From the NCBI RefSeq assembly GCF_900215145.1, contig NZ_OBDO01000009.1, forward strand, positions 232,525 to 296,524: 64,000 nt of DNA, in the 5' to 3' direction. Under the pieces are notes generated by a model. That model was not told the DNA's origin. It saw only the letters and a program-made list of their open reading frames with translations, and made no database searches. The position numbers and the translations under genes were made by a program. Shown here in pieces: positions 17,454 through 25,438 of the stretch (the first letter of the stretch is position 1; the number at the start of each line of letters is the position of its first letter). This stretch comes from Geodermatophilus sabuli (GTDB lineage Bacteria; Actinomycetota; Actinomycetes; Mycobacteriales; Geodermatophilaceae).

Positions 17454-17795
17454 TCAGCCCCTCGGGGTCTCCGGCCGGCCGTCGTCGCCCCGGCGTGGCG
17501 GCTCGATCGCGCGGGGCGCCCGGCGCAGGTTGTCCAGCAGGTCCTGCCCCGGCTGCCGGCGCTCCTCGAGCAGCTCGGCGGGGGTGTCGGGGACGACGAC
17601 CCGCGGGTCGTCGTCCTCGGCGTCGAAGCTGCGCGGCACCCGCTTGAGGTGCCGGCTCATCGACTTCACCAGCAGCGCGGTCGCGATCAGCAGCAGCACG
17701 ATGAGCAGCAGCCCGATCGGACCGGCCTTGCCGACGTCCTCGGGCAGCTGCTCGTCGTTGACGGCGGCCAGGACGGTGGCGACGGTGGGGCTCAT
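17454..17795 (-). CDS. Single-pass membrane protein coupled to mca
   Basis: This 113-residue protein starts at ATG 17795, overlapping the mca stop by 4 nt (ATGA), so translation is coupled. It has one strong transmembrane helix (about 27-47, IGLLLIVLLLIATALLVKS) with a short outside N-terminus, and a charged cytoplasmic tail with VPDTPAELLEERRQPGQD. It matches in size, topology and position the Rv1083 protein next to mycobacterial mca. Role unknown; partnership with Mca is suggested only by the conserved pairing. Confidence 0.75.
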   Translation of the reverse strand: MSPTVATVLAAVNDEQLPEDVGKAGPIGLLLIVLLLIATALLVKSMSRHLKRVPRSFDAEDDDPRVVVPDTPAELLEERRQPGQDLLDNLRRAPRAIEPPRRGDDGRPETPRG

Positions 17796-18679
17796 CGGAC
17801 GGTCACCGCACTGCGGACGCCCGCGAACAGGTCGTCCTCGGGCACCGGCGAGTCGACGACCGACCGGGCGAGCTCGTAGTCCTCGGTGGGCCACACCTGC
17901 TGCTGGACCTCCAGCGGGCAGGCGAACCACCGGCCGTTCGGGTCGATCTGCGTCGCGTGCGCGATCAGCGCGGCGTCCCGGACGGCGAAGTGGTCGGCGC
18001 AGTGCACCTTCGTGGTGACCCGGTGGGACATGTCGCGGTCCGGGTCCCAGTTCTCCAGCCACTCCGCATAGGGCGACTCGTTGCCCGAGGCGATGATCGC
18101 CTCGTGCAGCGCCCGCGTGCGGGGCAGCGTGAAACTCATGTGGTAGTAGAGCTTGAGCGGCTGCCAGGGCTCCCCGAGCTCGGGGTAGCGGTCCGGGTCG
18201 CCGGCGGCGTCGAACGCGTGCACCGAGATCTCGTGGGTCTTGATGTGGTCCGGGTGCGGGTAACCGCCGCGCTCGTCGTAGGTCGTGATGACGTGCGGCT
18301 TGAACCGCCGGATGAGCTCCACCAGCGGGGCGGCGGCCTCCTCGGTCGGCACCACAGCGAAGCAGCCGTCCGGCAGCGGCGGCAGCGGGTCACCCTCGGG
18401 CAGCCCGGAGTCGACGAACCCGAGGAACTCCTGCTCGATGCCGAGGATCTCCCGGGCCCGGGCCATCTCGTCCCGGCGGATCTCCGGCAGGCGCTCCCAC
18501 ACCTCGGGCCGGTCCAGTGCCGGGTTGAGCACCGACCCCCGCTCTCCTCCGGTGCAGGTCGCCACCATCACGCGGACGCCTTCCGCGACGTACTTCGCCA
18601 TCGTCGCGGCGCCCTTGCTCGACTCGTCGTCGGGGTGGGCGTGCACGGCGAGCAGGCGCAACGGGTCTGCTTCGGTCAC
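17792..18679 (-). CDS. mca: Mycothiol S-conjugate amidase Mca
   Basis: Mca cleaves mycothiol S-conjugates into a mercapturic acid and GlcN-Ins, a detoxification step confined to mycothiol-making actinobacteria. The 295-residue protein shows the LmbE/PIG-L zinc motifs: LAVHAHPDDESSKGAATMA (His, Asp, Asp of the AHPDDE site) and GGYPHPDHIKTHEISVHAF (third ligand in HPDH). The segment TCTGGERGSVLNPAL and the C-terminal YELARSVVDSPVPEDDLF favour Mca over the deacetylase MshB, which is shorter and lacks this tail. GTG at 18679 is the start. Its stop overlaps the start of the downstream membrane protein, and the gene is divergent from greA. Confidence 0.93.
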   Translation of the reverse strand: MTEADPLRLLAVHAHPDDESSKGAATMAKYVAEGVRVMVATCTGGERGSVLNPALDRPEVWERLPEIRRDEMARAREILGIEQEFLGFVDSGLPEGDPLPPLPDGCFAVVPTEEAAAPLVELIRRFKPHVITTYDERGGYPHPDHIKTHEISVHAFDAAGDPDRYPELGEPWQPLKLYYHMSFTLPRTRALHEAIIASGNESPYAEWLENWDPDRDMSHRVTTKVHCADHFAVRDAALIAHATQIDPNGRWFACPLEVQQQVWPTEDYELARSVVDSPVPEDDLFAGVRSAVTVR

Positions 18680-18845
18680 CGGGACATCATCCCCCGTCCG
18701 ACCGGGGCCCCGCCGCCTCCGGACCCACCGATCGGGTGGACGTGGTGCTCGTCACGCGCCGAGACGGTACCGTTCCGCTTCCTGTCGGGCGTGACGAGTG
18801 GAACACCTCGCCGTCCGACGGTGTTACGTTGGCCGTTCTGAACGC

Positions 18846-18872
18846 GGCCGTCCCCCGGGCTGGGGGGCGGCC
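18846..18872 (+). promoter_or_regulatory. Stable hairpin in the greA leader
   Basis: GGCCGTCCCCC (18846-18856) pairs with GGGGGGCGGCC (18862-18872) around a GGGCT loop: 11 base pairs with a single G-T. It ends 23 nt before the greA start and just before the AGGAG ribosome-binding site. A run of T does not follow directly, so it is either an attenuator-like structure or a messenger-stabilising stem. Confidence 0.45.
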
Positions 18873-18895
18873 ACCGACATTTCAGGAGCACAACC

Positions 18896-19399
18896 GTGTC
18901 CACCCCCACTGACGAGCAGAACCAGGGCGTCTGGCTGACCCAGGAGGCCCACGACCGGCTGAAGGCCGAGCTCGACCAGCTGGTGGCGGGCCGTCCGGCC
19001 ATGGCCGCCGAGATCAACGCCCGCCGCGAGGAGGGCGACCTCCGGGAGAACGGCGGCTACCACGCCGCCAAGGACGAGCAGGGCAAGCAGGAGGCCCGCA
19101 TCCGGCAGCTGACCGACCTGCTGCGCACCGCCAAGGTCGGCGACGCCCCGACGACGGCCACGCACGCCGCCACCGGCACCGTCATCACCATCCGCTTCCA
19201 GGGTGACGACGACACCGAGAAGTTCCTGCTGGGCTCCCGTGAGATCGCCGGCACCACCGGCCTCACGGTGTACTCGCCGGAGTCGGCCCTCGGGTCGGCC
19301 ATCCTCGGCGCCGCGCCGGGTGCGACGGTGACCTACCAGGCGCCCAACGGCCGCGACATCACCGTCGACGTCGTCGCGGTCGAGCCCTTCGTCCCCTGA
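18896..19399 (+). CDS. greA: Transcription elongation factor GreA
   Basis: GreA rescues backtracked RNA polymerase by stimulating cleavage of the transcript 3' end. At 167 residues it has the normal length. The N-terminal coiled coil carries QEAHDRLKAELDQLVAGR and the tip acidic pair in REEGDLRENGGYHAAKDEQG; the C-terminal domain has EKFLLGSREI, SPESALGSAILGAAPG and the family end GATVTYQAPNGRDITVDV. The start is GTG at 18896 with AGGAG 8 nt upstream. The RNHCP gene follows after 14 nt, so they are probably one transcript. mca runs divergently, as in mycobacteria. Confidence 0.95.
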   Translation: MSTPTDEQNQGVWLTQEAHDRLKAELDQLVAGRPAMAAEINARREEGDLRENGGYHAAKDEQGKQEARIRQLTDLLRTAKVGDAPTTATHAATGTVITIRFQGDDDTEKFLLGSREIAGTTGLTVYSPESALGSAILGAAPGATVTYQAPNGRDITVDVVAVEPFVP

Positions 19400-19413
19400 C
19401 CGGGGGCGCCACC

Positions 19414-19743
19414 GTGACCCGTCCGACCCGCTCCCGTCGGGCGGAGAACACCGGGTTCGCGTGCGTGCACTGCGGTTCCCCGGTCCCCGCCAACACCGAC
19501 GGGCACTACCGCAACCACTGCCCGGTGTGCCTGTGGTCGCTGCACGTCGACGACCTCCCCGGCGACCGGGCGAGCGAGTGCCGGGCACCCATGGAGCCGA
19601 TCGGCCTCGTGGAGAAGTCGGGCAAGGGCTGGCAGGTGGTCCACCGCTGCACGGCGTGTGGCCACCGCCAGCCCAACCGGCTGGTCCGCGACGGCGCCGC
19701 CCCCGACGACCTCGACGTCGTCCTCGGGCTCCCCTGGCTCTGA
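19414..19743 (+). CDS. RNHCP domain zinc-ribbon protein
   Basis: The protein of 109 residues carries two CxxC pairs typical of RNHCP proteins: FACVHCGSPVP followed by HYRNHCPVCLWSLHVDD (the RNHCP signature itself), and later HRCTACGHRQPNRLVRDG. Together they should bind zinc. The family occurs across bacteria and its role is not established. It lies 14 nt downstream of greA in the same direction and ends 19 bp before a very long inverted repeat. Confidence 0.88.
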   Translation: MTRPTRSRRAENTGFACVHCGSPVPANTDGHYRNHCPVCLWSLHVDDLPGDRASECRAPMEPIGLVEKSGKGWQVVHRCTACGHRQPNRLVRDGAAPDDLDVVLGLPWL

Positions 19744-19762
19744 CGTCGTCGGCCGTCACCAG

Positions 19763-19827
19763 AGGTGATCATCGGCGGGTGGCTGCCCCGGACCGCGCGT
19801 CCGGCAGCCACCCGCCGATGATCACCT
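19763..19827. terminator. 25-bp perfect inverted repeat (bidirectional terminator candidate)
   Basis: Arms of 25 bp at 19763-19787 and 19803-19827 are exactly complementary, with a 15-nt loop that itself holds GGAC/GTCC. The stop codon of the M3 peptidase (19822-19824) lies inside the right arm, so the hairpin forms at the very end of that message; it also follows the RNHCP stop. It is far longer than a terminator needs to be. Confidence 0.7.
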
Positions 19828-21897
19828 GACCCTGAGTAGCCCTCGGCGGCGGAGCAGGGGCGTCGGGTCGGCGTCCCTGCCACGGACGGCGCGGAACGCC
19901 TCCAGCGGGTCCACCGAGCCACCCACCGACAGCAGCCGCTCCCGGAACACCTCGCCGTTCTCCCGGCGCAGGCCACCGTTCTCGCGGAACCACTCGACGG
20001 TGTCGGCGTCGAGCACCTCCGACCAGATGTAGGAGTAGTAGCCGGCCGCGTACCCCCCGGCGAACACGTGCTGGAAGTACGTCGTCCGGTACCGCGGCGG
20101 CACCAGGTCGTAGGCGACGCCGGCCGCCTCCAGCGCGGCGCGTTCGAACTCCGCCGGGTCCCCGATCTCCGTCTCCGGGGTGATCCGGTGCCAGGCCTGG
20201 TCCAGCAGCGTGGCCGCCAGGTACTCCAGGGTCGCGAACCCCTCGCCCCACAGCCGGGCCGCCTCGATCGCCTCGACGACGTCGGCCGGCAGGACCTCAC
20301 CGGTCTCGACGTGCCGGGCGTACCCGCTGAGCACCTCGGGCCACAGCGCCCACATCTCGTTGACCTGGCTGGGGAACTCCACGAAGTCCCGGGGGACGGC
20401 GGTGCCGGCGAACCGGGGGTAGGTGACCGACGAGCTCAGCCCGTGCAGGGTGTGCCCGAACTCGTGGAACAGCGTGTTCACCTCGTCGAGGGTCAGCAGT
20501 GTCGGCCGGCCGTCGGCGGCCCGGGTGACGTTGAGGTTGTTCACCACCACTGGCCGGGTGCCGAGCAGCCGGGACTGGGTGACGAAGGAGCTCATCCAGG
20601 CCCCGCCGCGCTTGCCCTCGCGGGCGTAGAAGTCGCCGAGGTACAGGCCGACGATCTCCCCGCCGGCGTCGGTGACCTCCCAGACCCGGACGTCCGGGTG
20701 GTATCCGGCGAGGTCCGGGCGCGGGCTGAACCGGTAGCCGTAGAGCAGCTCGGCGGCCCGGAAGACGCCGTCGACCAGCACCCGGTCCAGCTCGAACCAC
20801 GGCCGCAGAGCCGCGGTGTCGACGGCGTAGCGCTCCGCGCGCACCCGCTCGCTGTAGAAGGCCCAGTCCCACGGGGCGAGGTCGGTCACCCCGTCGCGGG
20901 CGGCGACCTCGGCGAGCGCGGCCGCCTCGGCCTCCGCGTTGGCCCGCGACGGACCCACCATCGAGCCGAGCATGGCGTCGACCGCCGCGGTGCTGCCGGC
21001 GGTCTGGTCGGCGAGCACCAGGTCGGCGTGCGTCGGGAAGCCCAGCAGGCGGGCCCGGTCGGCCCGCAGCCGGGCGATCCGTGCCGCGACCGGGCCGTTG
21101 TCGTGCTCGCCGGCCGAGGCACGGGTCACCGACGCCTCGAAGACCCGCCGGCGCACCGTCCGGTCCCGCAGCTTGGCCAGCACCGGCTGACCGGTGGGCA
21201 GCAGCAGCGGGAGGACGAAGCCGTCGACCCCGCGGTCGGCGGCGGCCCGAGCCGCCGCCTCGACCTCCTCCGCGCCGAGGCCGTCGAGCTCCGCGGCATC
21301 GTGCACCACCACGGCGGCGGCCTCGGTGGCCAGCTGCAGGTTCTGCCCGAACGTCGTCGACAGGGCGGACAACTCCTGGTTCAGCTCGGACAGCCGCGCC
21401 CGGCCGGCGTCGTCGAGCCGGGCGCCGGAGAGGACGAAGTCCAGGTGGTAGCGCTCCACGAGCCGCACCGCCTCGGCGTCGAGCCCGGCCTCGTGCCGCC
21501 CGGTGTGGACCGCGTCGATGCGGGCGAACAGCGCCGGGTCCAGCCGCAGCGCGTCGGAGTGCGCGGACTCCAGCGGCGCGAGCTCACGCTCGATCTCCCG
21601 CAGCCGGTCCGACGACACCGACGAGGCGAGGTTGTGGAACACCGCGCCTGCCCGCCGGTAGAGCCGACCGGAGCGTTCCAGCGCCACGACGGTGTTGCCG
21701 AAGGTCGGCGGCTCGGCCGACCCCACGATCGCGGCGACCTCCGACCGCTGCTCGGCCATCCCGGCGAGCAGCGCCTCGCGGCAGTGCTCCAGGGTGATCG
21801 CCGCGAACGGCGGCAGCTGCAGCGGCAACTCGGAGGGCTCGAGCAGCGGGTTGTCGGCGGACAGGACGGCGGTGGAGGTGGTCTCGGCGGCGCTCAT
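19822..21897 (-). CDS. M3 family oligopeptidase / peptidyl-dipeptidase
   Basis: This is a zinc metallopeptidase of 691 residues from ATG at 21897 (MSAAETTSTAVLSADNPLL); the frame extends to 21951 without homology. The N-terminal half is helical (LELPPFAAITLEHCREALL region, then RYHLDFVLSGARLDDAGR). The catalytic motif is NTLFHEFGHTLHGLSSSV (HEFGH zinc ligands and catalytic Glu) and the third ligand region is WGEGFATLEYLAATLLDQ. Further family marks are VVVNNLNVTRAADGRPTLL and PPRYRTTYFQHVFAGGYAAG. No signal peptide is present, so it acts on cytoplasmic peptides, probably finishing degradation by larger proteases. It is transcribed alone. Confidence 0.92.
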   Translation of the reverse strand: MSAAETTSTAVLSADNPLLEPSELPLQLPPFAAITLEHCREALLAGMAEQRSEVAAIVGSAEPPTFGNTVVALERSGRLYRRAGAVFHNLASSVSSDRLREIERELAPLESAHSDALRLDPALFARIDAVHTGRHEAGLDAEAVRLVERYHLDFVLSGARLDDAGRARLSELNQELSALSTTFGQNLQLATEAAAVVVHDAAELDGLGAEEVEAAARAAADRGVDGFVLPLLLPTGQPVLAKLRDRTVRRRVFEASVTRASAGEHDNGPVAARIARLRADRARLLGFPTHADLVLADQTAGSTAAVDAMLGSMVGPSRANAEAEAAALAEVAARDGVTDLAPWDWAFYSERVRAERYAVDTAALRPWFELDRVLVDGVFRAAELLYGYRFSPRPDLAGYHPDVRVWEVTDAGGEIVGLYLGDFYAREGKRGGAWMSSFVTQSRLLGTRPVVVNNLNVTRAADGRPTLLTLDEVNTLFHEFGHTLHGLSSSVTYPRFAGTAVPRDFVEFPSQVNEMWALWPEVLSGYARHVETGEVLPADVVEAIEAARLWGEGFATLEYLAATLLDQAWHRITPETEIGDPAEFERAALEAAGVAYDLVPPRYRTTYFQHVFAGGYAAGYYSYIWSEVLDADTVEWFRENGGLRRENGEVFRERLLSVGGSVDPLEAFRAVRGRDADPTPLLRRRGLLRVR

Positions 21898-22049
21898 CGC
21901 CACCCATCCTGCGCCATGACACTGCGGTCCTCCGGACCGCACCGCGGCCACGTGCCGTTCCCCCGCTGCGGGGAGCCGCTGCCCGTGCCCCGGCCGGGGA
22001 CCCTCCGGGCCCCGCGACCGGTCTACCCCGCCATCACACTGCGGGCCCG

Positions 22050-22087
22050 CCGGCGGCTCGCGTCCATCCCCAGACGCGAGCCGCCGG
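22050..22087 (-). terminator. 15-bp stem terminator downstream of the ABC exporter
   Basis: CCGGCGGCTCGCGTC (22050-22064) is exactly complementary to 22073-22087 across an 8-nt loop. It ends 3 bp from the stop of the permease gene, in the right place to end the exporter transcript. Confidence 0.7.
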
Positions 22088-22090
22088 AGA

Positions 22091-22900
22091 TCAGCGGCTG
22101 GCCGTGCGCATGTAGGCCCGGACCGACAGCGGCACGAACACCGCCAGGATGACCACCGTCCAGATCACCGTGTACAGCACGGGGTTCTGCAGCGACCACG
22201 CGTCGGGCACCGGGACTCCCGGCACGGTGTTGCCGAACAGCTCCCGCGCGGCCTGCACCACCGCCGACACCGGGTTCCACTCCGCGAAGGTGCGCAGCAC
22301 CGGCGGGAAGGTCTCCAGCGGCACGAAGGTGTTGGCCACGAACGTCAGCGGGAAGATCACGATGAAGCTGGCGTTGTTGACCACCTCCGGCGTGCGGACG
22401 AGCAGCCCCACCAGCGCCATCAGCCAGGAGATGCCGAAGGCGAACACGAGGAGCACCAGGAAGCCGCCGATCGCCTCCAGCACGGACGTGTGGATCCGCC
22501 ACCCGACGACCAGGCCGGTCAGCGCCATCACCGCGATCGAGAGGACGTTGAGGCCGAGATCGGCGACCGTCCGCCCCACGAGCACCGAGGAGCGGGACAT
22601 GGGCAGCGACCGGAACCGGTCGATCAGCCCCTTCTGCAGGTCCTCGGCGATGCTCGCCCCGGTGATGGTGCTGCCGAACACCACCGTCTGGGCGAAGATC
22701 CCCGGCAGCAGGAACTCCGCGTAGCTGACCCCTCCGGGCACCTGGATGGCGCCGCCGAACACGTAGCGGAACAGCAGCACGAACATGATCGGCGACAGGG
22801 TCGCGAACACGATCAGGTCCGGGACGCGCTTGACCTTGATCAGGTTGCGCCGGGTGATGACGGCGCTGTCGGACAGCGTCTGCGCGAGCGTGCTGCTCAT
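22091..22900 (-). CDS. ABC-2 type permease (DrrB family)
   Basis: This 269-residue membrane protein has six hydrophobic segments: PIMFVLLFRYVFGGAI, AEFLLPGIFAQTVVFGS, and on to VLYTVIWTVVILAVFVPL. Typical DrrB/ABC-2 marks are EDLQKGLIDRFRSLPMSR between helices 2 and 3 and FIVIFPLTFVANTFVPLETFP in helix 5. ATG at 22900 overlaps the stop of the ATPase gene by 4 nt, so the two are translated as a pair. Members of this group export drugs, antibiotics or lipids; the substrate here cannot be told from sequence. Confidence 0.9.
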   Translation of the reverse strand: MSSTLAQTLSDSAVITRRNLIKVKRVPDLIVFATLSPIMFVLLFRYVFGGAIQVPGGVSYAEFLLPGIFAQTVVFGSTITGASIAEDLQKGLIDRFRSLPMSRSSVLVGRTVADLGLNVLSIAVMALTGLVVGWRIHTSVLEAIGGFLVLLVFAFGISWLMALVGLLVRTPEVVNNASFIVIFPLTFVANTFVPLETFPPVLRTFAEWNPVSAVVQAARELFGNTVPGVPVPDAWSLQNPVLYTVIWTVVILAVFVPLSVRAYMRTASR

Positions 22901-23910
22901 CGGGCACCTCCCCCGGCCGGCGCCGGCGTCCGGTCGCCGGTCGCGGCGTCGTCGGCCGGGCCGGTCGCCTCCTCCGCCACGTGACCGGTGAGGGTCAGGA
23001 ACACGTCGTCCAGGTCGGGCCGGCGCAGCCCGATGTCGAGCACCTCGACCGCGGTGCCCTCGAGCAACCGCAGGGCCGTGGCGAGGTCGTCGGTGCCGCC
23101 GCTGACCGGCAGCGAGAGCCGGCGGGTCGACTCGTCCAGCCGCGGCTCGTCGACCGCCAGGGGACGCAGCCGGCCGGCCGCCTCCTTGAGGTCGCCGGCA
23201 TCGCCGACGGTCAGCTCCAGCCGCTGCCCGCCGACCTGCGCCTTGAGCTCGTCGGCGGTGCCGCGGGCGATGACCCGGCCCCGGTCGATCACCACCATGC
23301 GGTCGGCCAGCCGGTCGGCCTCCTCCAGGTACTGGGTGGTCAGCAGGATCGTCGTCCCGCCGCCGGCGAGGTCGGCGATGAACTCCCACATCGACAGCCG
23401 GCTGCGGGGGTCCAGGCCCGTCGTCGGCTCGTCCAGGAACAGCACCCGGGGGCGGGCGATCAGCGACGCGGCGATGTCCAGCCGCCGGCGCATGCCGCCC
23501 GAGTAGGTCTTGGCCGGACGGTTCGCCGCGCCGGTCAGGTCGAACCGCTCCAGCAGCTCACCGGCCCGCGACCGGGCCTCGGCGCGCGTGAGCCGGTAGA
23601 GCCGGCCGACCATCTCCAGGTTCTCGAAGCCGGTGAGGTACTCGTCGACGGCGGCGTACTGACCGGTCAGCCCGATCGACGAGCGCACCGCGTCGGCGTC
23701 GCGCACGACGTCCAGACCCACCACCTCTGCCCGCCCGGCGTCGGCGCGCAGGAGGGTGGTGAGGATCCGCACCACCGTCGTCTTGCCCGCGCCGTTGGGA
23801 CCCAGGAGCCCGAGGACGGACCCCTCGGCCACGGTCAGGTCCACCCCGTCGAGGGCCGTCGTCGCGCCGAAGCGCTTGACCAGGCCCTCGACGACTATCG
23901 CGTCGGTCAT
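22897..23910 (-). CDS. ABC transporter ATP-binding protein (DrrA family)
   Basis: The ATPase has 337 residues from ATG at 23910. Motifs are LLGPNGAGKTTVVRILTT (Walker A), the Q-loop GLTGQYAAVDEYLTG, the signature TYSGGMRRRLDIAASL, Walker B RVLFLDEPTTGLD and the switch LLTTQYLEEADRLADRM. The roughly 100-residue C-terminal extension (RRPDLDDVFLTLTGH) is characteristic of DrrA proteins. It drives export through the coupled permease. TAACGT ends 7 nt before the ATG, and no ribosome-binding site fits, suggesting a leaderless message. Confidence 0.92.
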   Translation of the reverse strand: MTDAIVVEGLVKRFGATTALDGVDLTVAEGSVLGLLGPNGAGKTTVVRILTTLLRADAGRAEVVGLDVVRDADAVRSSIGLTGQYAAVDEYLTGFENLEMVGRLYRLTRAEARSRAGELLERFDLTGAANRPAKTYSGGMRRRLDIAASLIARPRVLFLDEPTTGLDPRSRLSMWEFIADLAGGGTTILLTTQYLEEADRLADRMVVIDRGRVIARGTADELKAQVGGQRLELTVGDAGDLKEAAGRLRPLAVDEPRLDESTRRLSLPVSGGTDDLATALRLLEGTAVEVLDIGLRRPDLDDVFLTLTGHVAEEATGPADDAATGDRTPAPAGGGAR

Positions 23911-23917
23911 GAGGGGC

Positions 23918-23923
23918 ACGTTA
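23918..23923 (-). promoter_or_regulatory. Candidate -10 box of the DrrAB operon (leaderless)
   Basis: On the minus strand TAACGT is followed by exactly 7 nt and then the ATG at 23910. This spacing puts the transcription start at or next to the start codon. The same arrangement occurs before trhA, the MoxR-like gene and the DUF222 gene. Confidence 0.45.
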
Positions 23924-24130
23924 GGGCCCGGTGCCGACACTCTCCGACTGCTTTTCGGCCCGCCCGGGCCGGGTCCGCGACGAGCTGGTCCATGACTCTC
24001 CTCCGTCTGCCGCACCCCGCGCGGTGCAGGGCGCAGGGAGGAGACGGCGCGGAGTGCAGGAACTCACCGTCAGCCGGCCGTGACCCCGGTCGGCTCTCGC
24101 GTACTGCGAGAGGTGCGGAGGAGTCCTCCC

Positions 24131-25354
24131 TCAGCCGGTGGTCACCGCGTAGCCGGCACGGTCCAGCCGGGCGAGGACGTCCCTGGCGTGCTCGGGGCCA
24201 CGGGTCTCCAGGACGACGAACACCTCCACCTCACCGAGGTCCAGGCGGGTCGCCGTCCGCTCGTGCGCGACCTCCAGCACGTTGGCGCCGGCGTCGGCCA
24301 GCTCGGTGAGCACGGCCGCGAGCGACCCGGGCCGGTCGGGCACCCGCAGCCGGAGCCGCAGGTAGCGGCCCGCGGCGGCCATGCCGTGCTGGACGACCTT
24401 GAGCAGCAGGACCGGGTCGATGTTGCCGCCGGAGACGACGGCCACCACCGGGGGCCGGAACGCCGTGGGGTCGGCCAGCACCGCCGCCACCGCCGCCGCA
24501 CCCGCCGGTTCGACGACCAGCTTGGCCCGCTCCAGGCAGAACAGCAGCGCGCGGGAGAGGTCCTCCTCGGTGACCGTGCGGACCTCGTCGACGAGGTCCC
24601 GGACGTGCGCGAACGTCAGCGCCCCCGGCGCCCCGACGGCGATGCCGTCGGCCATCGTCGCCATCCCGGACAGCGCGACGGGGCGGCCGGCGGCCAGCGA
24701 CCCGGGGAACGCCGCGGCCTCCGCGGCCTGCACGGCGACCACGCGGACGTCGGGACGGCGGGCCTTCACCGCCGCGGCCACCCCGGAGACCAGCCCGCCC
24801 CCACCCGTGCAGACGACGACGGTGGCCACGTCAGGGCACTGCTCGAGCACCTCCAGCCCGACCGTCCCCTGCCCGGCGATGACGTCGGGGTGGTCGAACG
24901 GGTGGATGAACACCGCACCGGTGCGCTCGGCGTGCTCGACGGCCGCGGCCATGGCCTCGGTGAGGTCGTGCCCGGCCAGGCGCGCGTCGGCGCCGTACCC
25001 GCGGGTGGCGGCGACCTTGGGCAGCGGAGCGGACTCCGGCATGAACACCGTGGCGCTCATCCCGAGCAGCTGCGCGGCCAGCGCGACGCCCTGGGCGTGG
25101 TTGCCGGCGCTGGCGGCGACCACCCCGCGGACGCGCTCGTCGGCGGTCATGCGGGACAGCCGGGTGTAGGCGCCGCGGATCTTGAAGGAGCCGGTGCGCT
25201 GGAGGTTCTCGCACTTGAGCCACACCGGCCCGCCGACCCGCTCGGCCAGGGCCCGGGAGTGCTCCAGCGGCGTGTGCCGCACGACCCCGTCGAGCAGCAC
25301 CGCCGCGGCGTCGACCTCCGCCGCACCGAGCAGGAGCACCTCGTCCGCGACCAT
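24131..25354 (-). CDS. ilvA: Threonine ammonia-lyase with C-terminal ACT domain
   Basis: The enzyme deaminates threonine to 2-oxobutanoate, the first step towards isoleucine. The 407-residue protein has the PLP lysine motif LQRTGSFKIRGAYTRLSRM, the phosphate-binding Gly stretch in CTGGGGLVSGVAAAVKA, ASAGNHAQGVALAAQLLG, and PAGAAAVAAVL. Residues about 325-407 form a single ACT regulatory domain (LRVPDRPGSLAAVLTELADA). The short, single-ACT build resembles the biodegradative/CTN-type enzymes as well as many actinobacterial IlvA, so allosteric control by isoleucine or another ligand is open. ATG 25354 has GGGAGG upstream. The gene is alone and divergent from the MoxR-like gene. Confidence 0.92.
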   Translation of the reverse strand: MVADEVLLLGAAEVDAAAVLLDGVVRHTPLEHSRALAERVGGPVWLKCENLQRTGSFKIRGAYTRLSRMTADERVRGVVAASAGNHAQGVALAAQLLGMSATVFMPESAPLPKVAATRGYGADARLAGHDLTEAMAAAVEHAERTGAVFIHPFDHPDVIAGQGTVGLEVLEQCPDVATVVVCTGGGGLVSGVAAAVKARRPDVRVVAVQAAEAAAFPGSLAAGRPVALSGMATMADGIAVGAPGALTFAHVRDLVDEVRTVTEEDLSRALLFCLERAKLVVEPAGAAAVAAVLADPTAFRPPVVAVVSGGNIDPVLLLKVVQHGMAAAGRYLRLRLRVPDRPGSLAAVLTELADAGANVLEVAHERTATRLDLGEVEVFVVLETRGPEHARDVLARLDRAGYAVTTG

Positions 25355-25438
25355 GCCGGTGATCCTCCCAGGCCGGAGTGCAGGTGGGAGCCCCCGTACG
25401 GGTGCCCACAGTCGCACCCTGGTCGTACCGTGGCTGGG

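Noticed and set aside
24010..24130. Search for a leader peptide or attenuator near ilvA and the DrrAB genes.
   Set aside because: This interval is downstream of ilvA and upstream of drrA, and no Ile/Val/Leu-rich small frame or antiterminator pair is visible.
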